Below, piece after piece: positions 21,500 to 32,900 of a stretch of DNA of 64,000 nt. The notes beneath the pieces are model-generated. The model was not told the DNA's origin. It saw nothing but the letters and a program-made list of their open reading frames with translations, and did not search any database. The stretch comes from Caenorhabditis elegans (lineage: Eukaryota > Nematoda > Chromadorea > Rhabditida > Rhabditidae). The number at the start of each line of letters is the position of its first letter. Position 1 is the first letter of the stretch. The stretch covers positions 1,116,001 through 1,180,000 of the forward strand of contig NC_003282.8 of the NCBI RefSeq assembly GCF_000002985.6, read 5' to 3'. A program made the translations under genes and the position numbers.

Positions 21500-23135
21500 A
21501 ATTATAAACGGGTAATGGAGTTGTCAACGAGATTTTCAAAATGAATAGGAGATAAAAAGGTATCACAATTGTTTGTAATGGCATTCCAAAAAGATATGGT
21601 ATCAGAGAAGAAGTTATTAGATGAGGGATTGTGACAAATAATTCTCATAGGACGTCTCGAAGAAGTTGATAGTTTAAAGAATGTTTCTTTTCGGCGAAGG
21701 AAAGAGGTACCGCAACAAAATTTGTAAAGGAGAATGAGTTTTGACTTTAATCGGCGGTGCCGAATAGAGTGAAGGTTGAGAGATTTGAGACGGTCATTAT
21801 ATAAAGAGTAGGATACGTTGAATTTTTGTAGGACTTTTTGAGAGTACCAACGGAGTGGTTTTTCAAGAAGAGTTGATAGGGAAGAAGAGGGTTTGGGGGA
21901 ATATACGGCAGAACCGTATTCGATGAGGGGGAGAATGTAGGTTTTGAATAAATTGCAATAGAATTCAGGACATAAGGATTTAAATGATTTTAATAATTGC
22001 TTGCAACGTAAAAGGGCTAGAGAAACGATCTTCTTAATGTGGGGTTTGAAGGTAAGTTTAGAATCAGTAAGGATTCCCAAATCACGGGCTATATTAGATG
22101 GGGATATAGGCAAATTATTGATTTTGTAAACAGTTTTAGGGTTTTTCTTACCGAGATGAAGAAGACAGGTCTTTGAGTGGGCAACTGTTGACACTCCGGT
22201 CCGAGAGGCAGCAAGAAGACGACAAACGAGAGAATTGATGAGCGGTGCTAATAACAGTACACAGTTTGACGAAAATCCAAGTTTATTGAGCAGGGCAGCT
22301 TTATGCTGGGATAAACAAGGCAAAAACGTAGAGAATATTTAGTAAATATTTGGGAGAAGAACGGCGACGGGCAGCCAGTGACGAAGGGGAACGAAGAGTA
22401 AAGTGAAGAGTGGCCACATTTTAGGCCCGAAATTAATATGAGCAAGGGAATAAACAGCGCGCGCTACGACACTCCGCTGTGTACAATGGCGCGCGCTTGC
22501 ATCCTTGGCGGCAAATTCAAATGAGAATTATTTAATTTAATTAATTTAAATGGTGGAATGATTATTAAAGAACGAACAAACGGAATTGTGTGAGTAAATT
22601 ACCGGCGGATGATTATCGCTGGATTGTGGGCGATTCTTGCCGATAATTATAATCCGCAAAGTTGGGGCGGCGGACCTCTACTGAGGCCAAGTCACAACAG
22701 CAAGTGGGAGCTTATTATTTTCAGACCAGGTTGTAATGAGGTCAATTGTTGTTTGAATGAGGGGAGGGGAATGTGAGTAAACCTTGAGATCATCTGCAAA
22801 TGCAGAGCAGGAGATGCTTGGGGGCACGCTCAACAGTAGAGAATTTATGAAGATGAGAAAAAGGAAAGGCCCAGATACACTTCCCTTGGGAACACCAGAG
22901 GAAATGGGATGAATGTTGGGGTCAATGTGATTGTTAACTTTTACTGAAAATGTTCGGGACGATAAGAAATCGTGGAACCAATTACAAAATAATGGGTTGA
23001 TGCCAAAATCGTGGAGCTTTTGTAAGAGTAGGGAGTGGTTTACTTGGTCAAAAGCTTTCATGTAGTCGAAAAATACAATATCGAGAGATTGGTGCTTCTT
23101 GAGGTAATATGAATAGTTTGTGGTGGCGAGAACAA
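21500..23135 (-). mobile_element. Non-LTR retrotransposon fragment (reverse transcriptase, CR1/Sam-like), interrupted
   Basis: Two minus-strand open segments belong to one reverse transcriptase. The upstream part (about 23130-22700) has the LDIVFFDYMKAFDQVNH palm motif, SGVPKGSVSGPFLFLIF and the catalytic FADD. The downstream part (about 22185-21502) has the thumb and C-terminal region with YSQKVLQKF, RLKSLNLHSIRHRR and a stop at 21502-21504. Between them is a 514-bp LTR insertion. The 5' half (endonuclease and N-terminal RT) is missing, as is usual for truncated LINE copies. It is dead because of truncation and interruption. Otherwise the frame stays open on both sides, so the copy is not very old. 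CR1/Sam-type is inferred from motif style. Confidence 0.85.
22186..22699. mobile_element. Solo LTR of an LTR retrotransposon nested in the LINE
   Basis: The insert begins TGTTGACACTCCGG and ends GTCACAACA, so it has TGTTG...CAACA termini as LTRs do. It is flanked by gcaac (22181-22185) and gcaag (22700-22704), an imperfect 5-bp target duplication. Removing the insert and one flank restores the LINE frame between LPLA and HSKTC. On the minus strand an AATAAA precedes the end, suggesting minus orientation. A GC-rich inverted segment (gcgcgcgct / agcgcgcgc) lies at about 22455-22500. No internal gag or pol remains, so it is a solo LTR formed by recombination. Confidence 0.85.
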
Positions 23136-24154
23136 GGGTGGTTTGCCCGTTTGCCGATTTGATAACAATTTTAAATTCCGGAAAATTGCCGATTTGCCGG
23201 AAAATTTCAATTCCGGCAATTTGCTGATTTGCCGGAAAACGCGTTTACCGCCCACTTGTAGTTTCTTCTACTTTTTAACCAACAGATATATAAATTTCGA
23301 AAGTAGAGAGGGTTTGAGACATGGCTCATCGACTGGGAGGCTTTATTCAACTTTGACATCCGATATCCCGGTTATGGCTATTTTTATCAAAAAACTTTCA
23401 ACTACCTAAATGTTTGTTGTATATTTCTTCACAGTATTACAATTGAAAGTTTCTCGATAGCTTTAAAACCAACAGAGGTATGATGCATTCACCCGGAACC
23501 TAGATATAGCGTTAAACTATTTTTATGTGATTCTGGTTTTTTCAACAAAAAAAGTCATAAAATTTGTCATACCTACACAGCTGAATTTAAATATGCAAAC
23601 GAACAATGTTCGGTTTTGGAACTCAGACACGGAATTTTTTTTTGCAGCTGAAAAAAAACGAGTTTGTTAGAAAACATTATCTACTACCACATTTGTGAGA
23701 AAAAGTGATTGTTTTACATACCTGCAAGTCATCGATAAAGCGTTTAACATTGACAGCTCACAACTCGGTTTTCTATGGAGTTGTCGAAAAGTTGTCAACT
23801 AGGAAAATATTTTTTTCAGTTTTTTATACAGTTTTGTAGTTGAACATTTTTTTGATATCTACAAAATGAACCGAAATACGAGTTGCCAAAGCAGGCAAGA
23901 CATGGTGCATCAACTAAATCACTTCATCGGCGTATATCTCAGTTTTTGTTAGTTGTATCAAGAAGTGTTAAACTGAACAAACATTGGCTACATAATTTTC
24001 TACAGACATGTAGTAAAAAAATGTTTTTGTCTTCGAAAATAACTAAGATAATAGGTTTCAAAGTGAATCTGGAAAAATTCATGGTGCATCGGCCCGTGGA
24101 TCCTCCCTGAACTCTATTGATGTCGGCTGCTTTTTTTTTGATGGTTTATAAGAT

Positions 24155-24355
24155 CCAACTACAAACTACAAACTAAATACTACACACTACAAACTAATCA
24201 CTAAAAACTACTAACTACTAACTACAAACTACAAATTACGGACTCAAACCCCATGTCTGCTGCTTACTTTAACATTTCAAGAGGTTCAACTACAAGCTGC
24301 AAAATACAAACCCAATAGTACAACTTGTAGGTTATAGTTTGTAGTTTGTAGACAC
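24155..24355. repeat. Low-complexity actacaaact array with inverted partner
   Basis: Imperfect 7-bp acta/caaact repeats at 24160-24240 are mirrored by gtagtttgtagtttgtag at about 24325-24350, so the segment can fold on itself. Confidence 0.65.
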
Positions 24356-24489
24356 CCTTTTTGTTGTATTCATCTATATAGAATATAACACAAAATGTAG
24401 TGCTTTGACCTATTCTTTTTTTTTCATTTCTATATATAATTCAAACGTTTTCATAATATTGTCTAAACAAAGCATCCTATATTTTAATT

Positions 24490-24665
24490 ACCTCTCTCCC
24501 CCGGACGCTCATCATAATTGACGCACAAATGTCGTTCAGAATGATGTCGGGCTCTTCAGAAAGTGTGTGGCAAGTGAACTTTATCCGGGTCGGAAACCGG
24601 AAGAGGGGTTCTTATAATGAGGAAGTGTTATAATCGATTCTATGATATTTGTGAGTTAGTATATT
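24490..24665. other. Unique non-repetitive island with short open frames
   Basis: GC-balanced, repeat-free sequence amid repeats. The plus strand has a 34-codon frame from ATG at about 24528 to a stop near 24632 (MSFRMMSGSSESVWQV...). The minus strand has a 38-codon open stretch ending at a gtaatt donor. Neither has enough support to call a gene. It may be an exon of an unmodelled gene or a conserved regulatory region. Confidence 0.35.
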
Positions 24666-25854
24666 ATTATGTGACCGTTTGCCGGAGAATTACAGTAGTA
24701 CCCTTTACAGCACATCGGGTGCAAATTTACTAAATCTCTGTAGGCCTACAAAAACTATAAAAACCTTGATATTTTCAGTACTCTTCGTCAATAGCAAAAC
24801 GTTATTCAAAACCTACACATATCACATTAGAACATAAACTTTCACTGTAATACTTTTGAAGTTTGCGCAAAATGACACACGAAAAGTTTGGCTTAATTAT
24901 CAATTATCCTTCTGAAGATCAAATCGTATGTCACGATAAAGATCGCTGGGAAATATCATTTTCAGTGCACATTTCTTATTGATATCATTTGGCATAATGG
25001 GATAATGCTGTTGGAATTTTGTGGTTACCAAGATCTTGTGTTTTGAAATCTGACAGAAAGTTGGGGTCTCCTGCAACCGACGTAAATCTAGGTTCGCGAT
25101 ATTTTATGTGGGGATATTTGTGACATGTGTTGTGATGGGCGGCAAACCGGCAAATTATTGGAATTGAAATTTTCGGGCAAATCGGCAAACTGCCGGAATT
25201 TTAAATTTCCGGCTAATCTGCAAACCGACAAATGCCGAAATTTTACGACAAATTGTGCGTTTGCACATTTTTGGAAATTTCCGAATTTCAATTTTAATTG
25301 GCAAAATTGAAGGCATCCTATGAATGTTCCTACATCTATTTTGAAAAGTAAGCAAATTTTATGAAAATATCTAAAGAAATCAGACAAAACATTTTTGTTT
25401 TTTAAATAAAATCCCTCCAAGCATTTTCTGGCAAATTGATATCCGGCAAATCGGCAAACCGACAACTTGCCAATTTGCCGAATTTGTCGACAAAAAAATT
25501 TGCCAAACGGCAATTGCCGCCCACCCTTGCTACATTATGCTTAACGAAACTATTTTTTACAGAAAGTCTAGCAATTTGTCATACTCGACCGACCACAAGT
25601 TATTGTGGGCGAGCACCTGCCGGTGTTCGATTTCGGAACCCAGAAGTGAATTATTTATATGTGTATAGATTAGTACAGCTGAAACATTTTTGAAAATTTT
25701 TTTAGGAAGAACGATCAGGAGCTGGGGGACTAATAAATGATAGGATTATCAACAATTGTGAAGGCACAGCAATAGTGTATATCCGAAAATTCGGCATTTA
25801 TAGGTTGCTTGGTAAAACTAATGGGCTCCTTAGACTTATGCTCAAACTCACTCT

Positions 25855-26095
25855 GCTTAGGCTTAGGCTTATTAGGGACTCTTTTTTGGTCACCAGAGAG
25901 TTATGGGTCGAAAGATATAATTTCTGAAAGTTAATACAATGAACATATCGAATTCAAAATATTCTTGTTAGATTTAGGCTTAGGCTTAGGCTTAGGCGCA
26001 GTCTCAGGCTTTTGCTTAGGCTTATTCTTAGACTTAGGCTTTGGTTTAGGCTTAGGCTTAGGCTTAGGCTTACACTTAGGTTTAAACTCAAATAT
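25855..26095 (+). repeat. Telomere-like TTAGGC array, forward
   Basis: Degenerate ttaggc units at 25855-25880 and densely at 25970-26090, all in plus orientation. Together with the array at 26510-26820 it forms a head-to-head pair. Confidence 0.85.
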
Positions 26096-26509
26096 TTTTA
26101 TTTTTTTTAAAAGATTACCTAAAAAAGCAGACCCCCGCGCTTTTCTACTTTTTTATAATATTTTTCTGTTAAATATTTATTTTATATACATATAAAACCA
26201 ACAATTTAGCATTTATCTCCCAACAAAAATGTCAAAAATGGCAACAAATTCCTAATTTCTAGTTTCCTTATAATTACCACCTATCCTTTTTTATCAATAC
26301 ACAAAACCTATTTAGCTGTTCAACATTTTGTCTGAAAAGCACTTAGTACTATGTACTAGTATGTACTTAGTACGGAATGATGTTTGTCTGGGTTATTTGA
26401 GAAATTGACAACAATTTTTTGATTGGTCTGAAATACTTTTTACATTTTTGGTTAAAGGTTAAAGAAAAGGGATCTGCTTCATGAAGATTTATAAAAAGAA
26501 AGTAAAACA

Positions 26510-26820
26510 CTAAGTCTAAGCCTAAGCCTTAGCCTAAGCCTAATCCTAATCCTAACTTTCACCCTAAAAATCTTAACCCTTTTTTTAAATCTTTTAAAAG
26601 TCCTGAGCATAAGACCAAGCCTATGGTAGATCCTAACCCTAAACCTAATCTTAAGCCTAAGTCTAAGCCTAAGCCTATGCATTGTTCTAAGCCTAAGCTT
26701 AAGCCTAAGCCAAAGCCAACGCCTTGACCTAAGCACAAGCCTAAGTTTAAGCCTAAACCTAAGCTGAAGCCTAAGCTTGATCCTAAGACTAAGCCAAAGC
26801 CTAAGCCTAAGCCTAGCGTG
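26510..26820 (-). repeat. Telomere-like GCCTAA array, reverse
   Basis: About 40 degenerate cctaag/gcctaa units on the plus strand, the reverse orientation of the array 420 bp to the left. Longest telomere-like array in the window. Confidence 0.85.
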
Positions 26821-27239
26821 TACATAATTAGAAACAAATTAGTTCTCAGGTATTTCCTCATATTCTGCAATACATTTTCAACTTCTTCAAGTGCATTGTT
26901 TGCCTATAAACATATTTTTACGACTTTTGGGTATTCTTTGATAAAATTGATAAAACTGTTATCATTCATTGAGACTTGCTGAATTTCATGTGAATTGTCA
27001 CACCTAGCGAGCTGGGCAGCTGGAAATTAATAAAAATCTGGAATTTGTTATTTGTGGATTTGAGAAATATTCAGGACGTTCTCTTTTTTTTTTAATGGCC
27101 AGAACAAAAGCACGTATTTGGGAATTTTTTTTTAGGGAATTTAAAATTTCCGGCAAATTGGCAATCGTGCAAATTGCCGATTTGTTTTGAAAAATGAGCA
27201 AAATGTGTTGTCAATTTACTAATAGAACAAATATGGTAA

Positions 27240-27480
27240 ATTTGCATCATTTTGGGAACTCGCATGTCCCCCTCCTCCCAGCCTCCTGATGATCAACGAA
27301 ACACACAAAAATGTGTAGTGTGGTCCCACTGACTGGGTGGCGGGAAGGGGTGTAAACGTATTAATTACCCAAAGGACACTACACACGGGCGCCGAAAATG
27401 TTATAAGTGGGAAGAATGAATGTAGGATTGTATGAAATTTGCGGGGAATTCGTTTTTTAATAGACAAAGTGATGCACAAT
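27240..27480. other. Unique island, possible promoter or exon
   Basis: Repeat-free sequence with ccccctcctcccagcctcc and gactgggtggcgggaagg. The minus strand holds an 86-codon open frame whose start is hydrophobic (LHSFFPLITFSAPVCSVLWV), but no downstream exon joins it. Left as uncertain. Confidence 0.3.
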
Positions 27481-28685
27481 GTTTATAGTTTCTTGCCCTG
27501 AATGGCAGAATACAATCCCACTGTACCAAAAAATAATGAAATGTTTCTAAACTTTTTTATGATTTTTTTTATTTGGAAAAAATTTGTTTTTTTTTCTAAG
27601 TTTGCAAATGAGTGACGTCATTCTTGACATTTTTGTTTCCGGCTATATTAATAGGTTTTTTTGTTTGTTTTTCGGTGTTGTTATAATTCGACACACATCT
27701 TGACTATTTTCAGACATTTTCCCGTAAAGAAAACTTGAACTTGCCGAAACTCGGCCTAAAAATCGATTTTTCAAAATTAATCCAAACTTTTCTTCACGGA
27801 AATTTGTCTGAAAAATTGACAAACTGTGTTTTATATTATAGACAAAAAACACCCATTAATATAGCCGGAAAACTCCAAAAATCCAAAAAATGACGTCACT
27901 CATTTAAAAAGTTAATTTTTTTTTGCAAACTTTTTTTGCAAAATTAAAAAAAAATCATAAACAATTTCGAAAAGATTTTAAATTTTATTACAATTATATT
28001 TGGTACATTGGGGCTGTATTCTATCCTCTAGGACAACAAGTTTCTCAATTTTCAATGACACCATTAGCCAAGATAGCCAAGATGTGGGCGGAGCCTAATT
28101 TTCTAAAATTTTCCGATTTTTTGTAAATGTTGTGCAATTTTCTAGAATTTTTTTTCCGATTATTGGAAAATTTTTAACACTTTCCTAAATTTCTCATAAT
28201 AAAAAAATCGAAAATTGTTGATTTTTTGATTTTAAAAGTTTCCGATTTTTTCCAAAAATTACTCCAGCATTCCAACGATCAGCATGATGTTTTACAGGTG
28301 AAAATCGCTTCCTTTGCAAAATTTCGTTTAGTTTTGTGTTTGAACGTCTAGACTGAAACGTTCCTGAACACTTCCACATCACAAATAAAAAATTTGATAA
28401 GCACTTTTGCTCTCCAAATTAATTCCGGGGGATATACTTATTATAAAACATATAATTTTTACAAAAAGGTTACGTGAGAGATCGTTGATTCTTTACATTC
28501 ACTTATCTAGACACTACTTTTTTCCGCAACAAAATTTAATAATTTCCCGGAAATGTACTTTTTCACAGCGATAAATGTTAAAAGTTGGTCTTTGTCTTGC
28601 GAAAGTTCAGGTTTTCTATATAAATTATTGAGAATTCGAATTAAAATTTTATTATAACACTTACAATGCAAAAACAAAAAATTTA

Positions 28686-28755
28686 GCCACGTCGGGGGTT
28701 CGAACCCCGGCCTTGTGATTGCCAGTAGAGCTCCTACCCGGCTGAGCCAGTTGGC
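28686..28755 (-). repeat. tRNA-like repeat 1
   Basis: The minus strand has a D-arm-like ggctcagccgggtagg (box A-like) and a strong T-arm with cggggttcgaacccccg. Acceptor ends gccaact and acgtggc pair at only 5 of 7 positions and the anticodon stem is poor, so it is a tRNA-derived pseudogene or short interspersed repeat. Confidence 0.6.
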
Positions 28756-28869
28756 CCTTTAGAAAAAGTTGCTTGTTTTTGGATGCTTCCGGGGTTAAAT
28801 TAGAGTAAAGTTTTGTGGGGAATCGGAAAATATGAAAAAATTTCAATCTGGATTATTTTGACCATACTT

Positions 28870-29335
28870 TTTCCGTAGGGCCTTAAATCTAGGCCTAAAT
28901 TAGACGTAAAATTGGCCTGAAAATCTAAATTTCTTGAAATTTGCAATATGGATGTCAAATCATGTTCAAATTCAATGAAACATTTGAAAAAGTTAGTATT
29001 TGAAACTGGAGCATTTTGAGCCGGGTTATTGGTCTGAAAAGTCTAAATCCGGCCTAAAATTGACCGAATGGGGCCTGAAAATCCAAAATTTTTTGAAATT
29101 GCAATTTGGGTGTCAAAGCATACTTGTATCTCATGAAAAATCTGATAATGCTGTATATCTCAAAATTGGAGCATTTCGAGCCGGGAACTAAGCCAAAGAG
29201 CTAAATTAGGCCTAAAATCGGCTTGAAAATCGAAATTTTTTAAAAATTGCAATATGGGGGTCGTATCGTATCTAAATTCTGAAAAATTCTGAAAATAACA
29301 CTATTTTTTTGGATTAGAGTATTTTGAAAAATCTG
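28870..29335 (+). repeat. About 155-bp tandem repeat with ggcctaaaattg units
   Basis: Nearly three units sharing ggcctgaaaatc, tgcaatatgg..gtcaaa and ggagcattttgagccggg. Intergenic, just downstream of the membrane-protein gene's 3' end. Confidence 0.65.
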
Positions 29336-29903
29336 TGGAATTTTGAAAAAATCCAAAAAAAAAAATTTTTTCAAAATTATTTCAAATTTCGCACTATAAA
29401 TAACTAACGTCATGTTATTTTTTAGCACATCAAAAACAGAGAGAATAATAATTTTCAAGGCTCAATGAGCACAAAATATACGTGGGATGTGTGAACTTCC
29501 TCAATTCAAGGTTAATTTATTTATGAAATTTAGTAGTTTTTTGTACTTTCAATTCCTTTTTTAAGATGTGCATTTATTTTTATTTTATTATAAAAGGGGT
29601 TTAAATTTGAAGTTTTTTTTTTGAAAATCTGAAAAAAAAATTTTTTTTGCAAAAAATTAAATTTCGTAAAAAAAATGTTTAAAAATTCACTTTTTATTAA
29701 TCTCTCAATATTAAAGCCAATGATGATCATGAATTAAAACTCTATTTAGGCACATAAAATATCTCAAAAAAAAAAAAAATCAATAAATCATAGCAAATCA
29801 CAGCTAGACGCGTCATTTCACATTCAAAAAACATCACAAACCCGCAAAAATCACAATAAAAAACCCGAAAAACCATGATAAAGAGAAAAAATAATCGATA
29901 AAA

Positions 29904-32900
29904 TTAAGCTGATGACGTGGAATTTGTGGTGGCGTCACCGCCAATCTCTACTACCACGTGCTCGACACGTGGCGCCTGCTTGCACTCCGAAGATGGTAGG
30001 GTGGCCTGGAAATTATGAGAAATTTGGTGTTAAAATTATTGGAGAGTTTTGAAAAAAGTGAGGAAAAGAAAATTTTCGCTGTGGGGATTGAACCCCGGAC
30101 CTTCAGAGCCATAGGCCAACCTCTACCCAGCTGAGCCACTACGACACATTTTTCAAAGTTGTCGGAAATGGACCAATATGGGGGTCAAATTAACGGTAGT
30201 TTTATGAAAAATTCGAATTTTTTACTTAAAACGTTCAAAATATCTGAAATTCTAGAGAAAAGCTGAAAAAAAAACACAATCTTTTTCAAAAAAAAAAACA
30301 ATGATTTCAAACTTTTTTTTCAGTTTTGTGTTTGAAAGTTTGCTTTTAAACGTCAATACTTAGTCACCTAAACAAGAAAAACAAAAAACCCGCATGAGGA
30401 CTCGAACCCCGGTCCTGTGCGTCTCAGCCTAACCTCTACCCAGTGGAGCCATTGCGGCCAATTTTTCAAAGTTGTCAGAAATAGGCCAATATGGGGGTCA
30501 AATTAACGGGGATTTTATAGAGAGTTCGAATATTGATAAGAAAGGCCTAAGTTTCCCATATATTTTTCAAGATTTTGCCCAAAATCCAGAAAAAAGCAAT
30601 CCTACCTCATATCTTGGCGGGTACAAGTACTGAATATTCAATGGCTGTACTGTCGGCGTGCTCAGGTGATGTTGATTCTGAAACTGTCGGTTCATGGACA
30701 TTGGACGGGCTCCGGAAGGCGTCGTACGGAATCCCGGCGCGATTTCTTTGCCGATGTCGGAGTAGAATGGTGGTGGTGCATCCACTGAGGTTACCGCTGA
30801 AATTCATGAAATTTAAGTAAAAAATTTGAATTTCTCGTGAAATTTGGGTCAATTTGACACCAATATTGGTCCGTTTCCGGTAACTTTGAAAAATGGGTCG
30901 CAGTGGCTCAACTGGGTAGACGTTTGGATGAGACGCACACGTACTGGGTTCGAGTCCCCATGCGGGAATTTTGTTTTTTTTTTGTTTTTATATAGTATCA
31001 TCATTCAAAATAACAATTTCACAAGGAAATCTTCTTTTGAAATTAATTAAATTTTTTATTGAATTTTTGAGTTTTCCCCAAAAATTTCAAATTCTTTGTA
31101 CATTTTCATTATCAAATTTAAACTTTCCATACAATTCCCCTTAACTGGACCCCCATATTGGCCTACTTTCGACGATTTTGAAAAATGGGTCGCAGTGGCT
31201 CAACTGGGTAGAGGTTTGGCTGAGACGCACACATCCGGGGTTCAACCCCCGACGCCAATTTGTTCTTTTTTCGATTGAAAAATCAGTTTTAAACTACTTT
31301 AAATTATTTTTCCAAAAAATTCATTGAGTTCGGCCATCAAAACACGTCGATTTCTGATTTTTTGCGAATAAGTTCCACTAAACTCTTGGCTAGAGTCTCT
31401 AGCTAATAAAAGTGCATACCTTAAATGAATTTAGACACAATTTGATTAACTTCTATCAAATTGTGTGTTTTTTCAATATAAAATGTTGCGTAAAAATAAA
31501 TTCAATTGGAAAATTAACTTCTTAATGGTTATCGGTCGGGGTGTTACGTGTGGTGACGCGGTTTTTGTCTATATGTGTTTTAAAAGGAAAAATTTTGAAG
31601 AAGGGGCTGAAGGGACAACTTTTTTTTTTAGAAGGGACAACTTTTTTTTTAATTTTGAAACCAAAAGCTCAAATTTTTGGCACATCACTCCACTAATTGT
31701 CTGATGCAATTTAAAAAAACTTTTTGCCACTGAAAAAGTTTACGAGGTCGGGGAAACCCCCTCTACTGATAAGCTAAGAGGGGTGTCTAAGAATGATGTT
31801 AGTGATAAGAAAATCAAGGAAATGCTATATGATTTGTGTACAATGGTCAATATAGTACACAAATGTGGAGTGATGATGAAAAATGAAAATGAAAAAAATA
31901 ATAAAACTTTAAAAAATTTCAAATTTCTTTTTTCAAATTGTTTTCTCTAACTTTTTGAAAATAGGTTGAATTAAGAAAATGATTCAATAATTGAACTTTG
32001 CACAAAATTTAGAGTTGATTTAACCATATTGCAAACTTCGAATTTCGGTCTTTTAGGCCGATTTCATGCCAATTTAGGCTTATATCTTGGCCTAAAATGG
32101 TCTTACCTCAAAATTAATGGAATTTTTAAATTTTCCACAAAGTTTGAAGCGGATTAACTGATTAATTAACTACCATATCGCTAATTTCAAATTTTCCTGT
32201 TTCAGGTAAGTTTCAGGCTTGTTTCAGGCCTAAAACAGCTGTTAATTGCAGAAAATAGTCTAATTCAAAATAGGATGTTTTAAAATTAGATTTTGCACGA
32301 AATTTGAAAAATGTTTGACAAACATCTTGCCAATTACGAGAATTTAATTTTCAGGCCTGTTTCAAGCTTATTCTGAGCTTATTGCAAACTTATAGCTTAG
32401 TTCAAAATGGTTTAATCCTACATAAAAGTAATAAAATTTCTAAAAGCTTACAATATTTGTAGCAAATTTGAGTACCATATTGTAAACTTCAAATTTTTTG
32501 GTTTTCAGGCTTTTTCAGGCCTATTTCAAGCCGAAATTAATTAAAAAATTCAAAATCCATTTAAAAATTTTTGCGAAAATATGGCTCAGTCGGTTAGCGG
32601 CTACACTGGGACCCACAGCACCGGGGTTCGAACCCCCGAGGAGACTAATATTTTTTCAAGGACAAACCTATATCATATTTTGGTGGAGGTGGTAGTTGAC
32701 GCAAAATCGACGCAATTTGAGAGCTGGAGGAGGCAGAAGCTCGCAGAGCTTGCACAGAGGGAAGAACGGCTGAAAATTTCAGATTTTTTTGTGAAAACTT
32801 TGGAAAATCTGTTTTTGTTAGTTTTTGACCGAAAAATTCCGAATTTGCACTGAAAATTTCCGCTCCAAAAGTCAATAAACCAAATGTTTTGTAAGTTCTC

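Noticed and set aside
15522..26870. LGLG- and LRLR-repeat frames at 15.5, 26.0 and 26.5-26.9 kb
   Set aside because: Translations of telomere-like repeats, not proteins.
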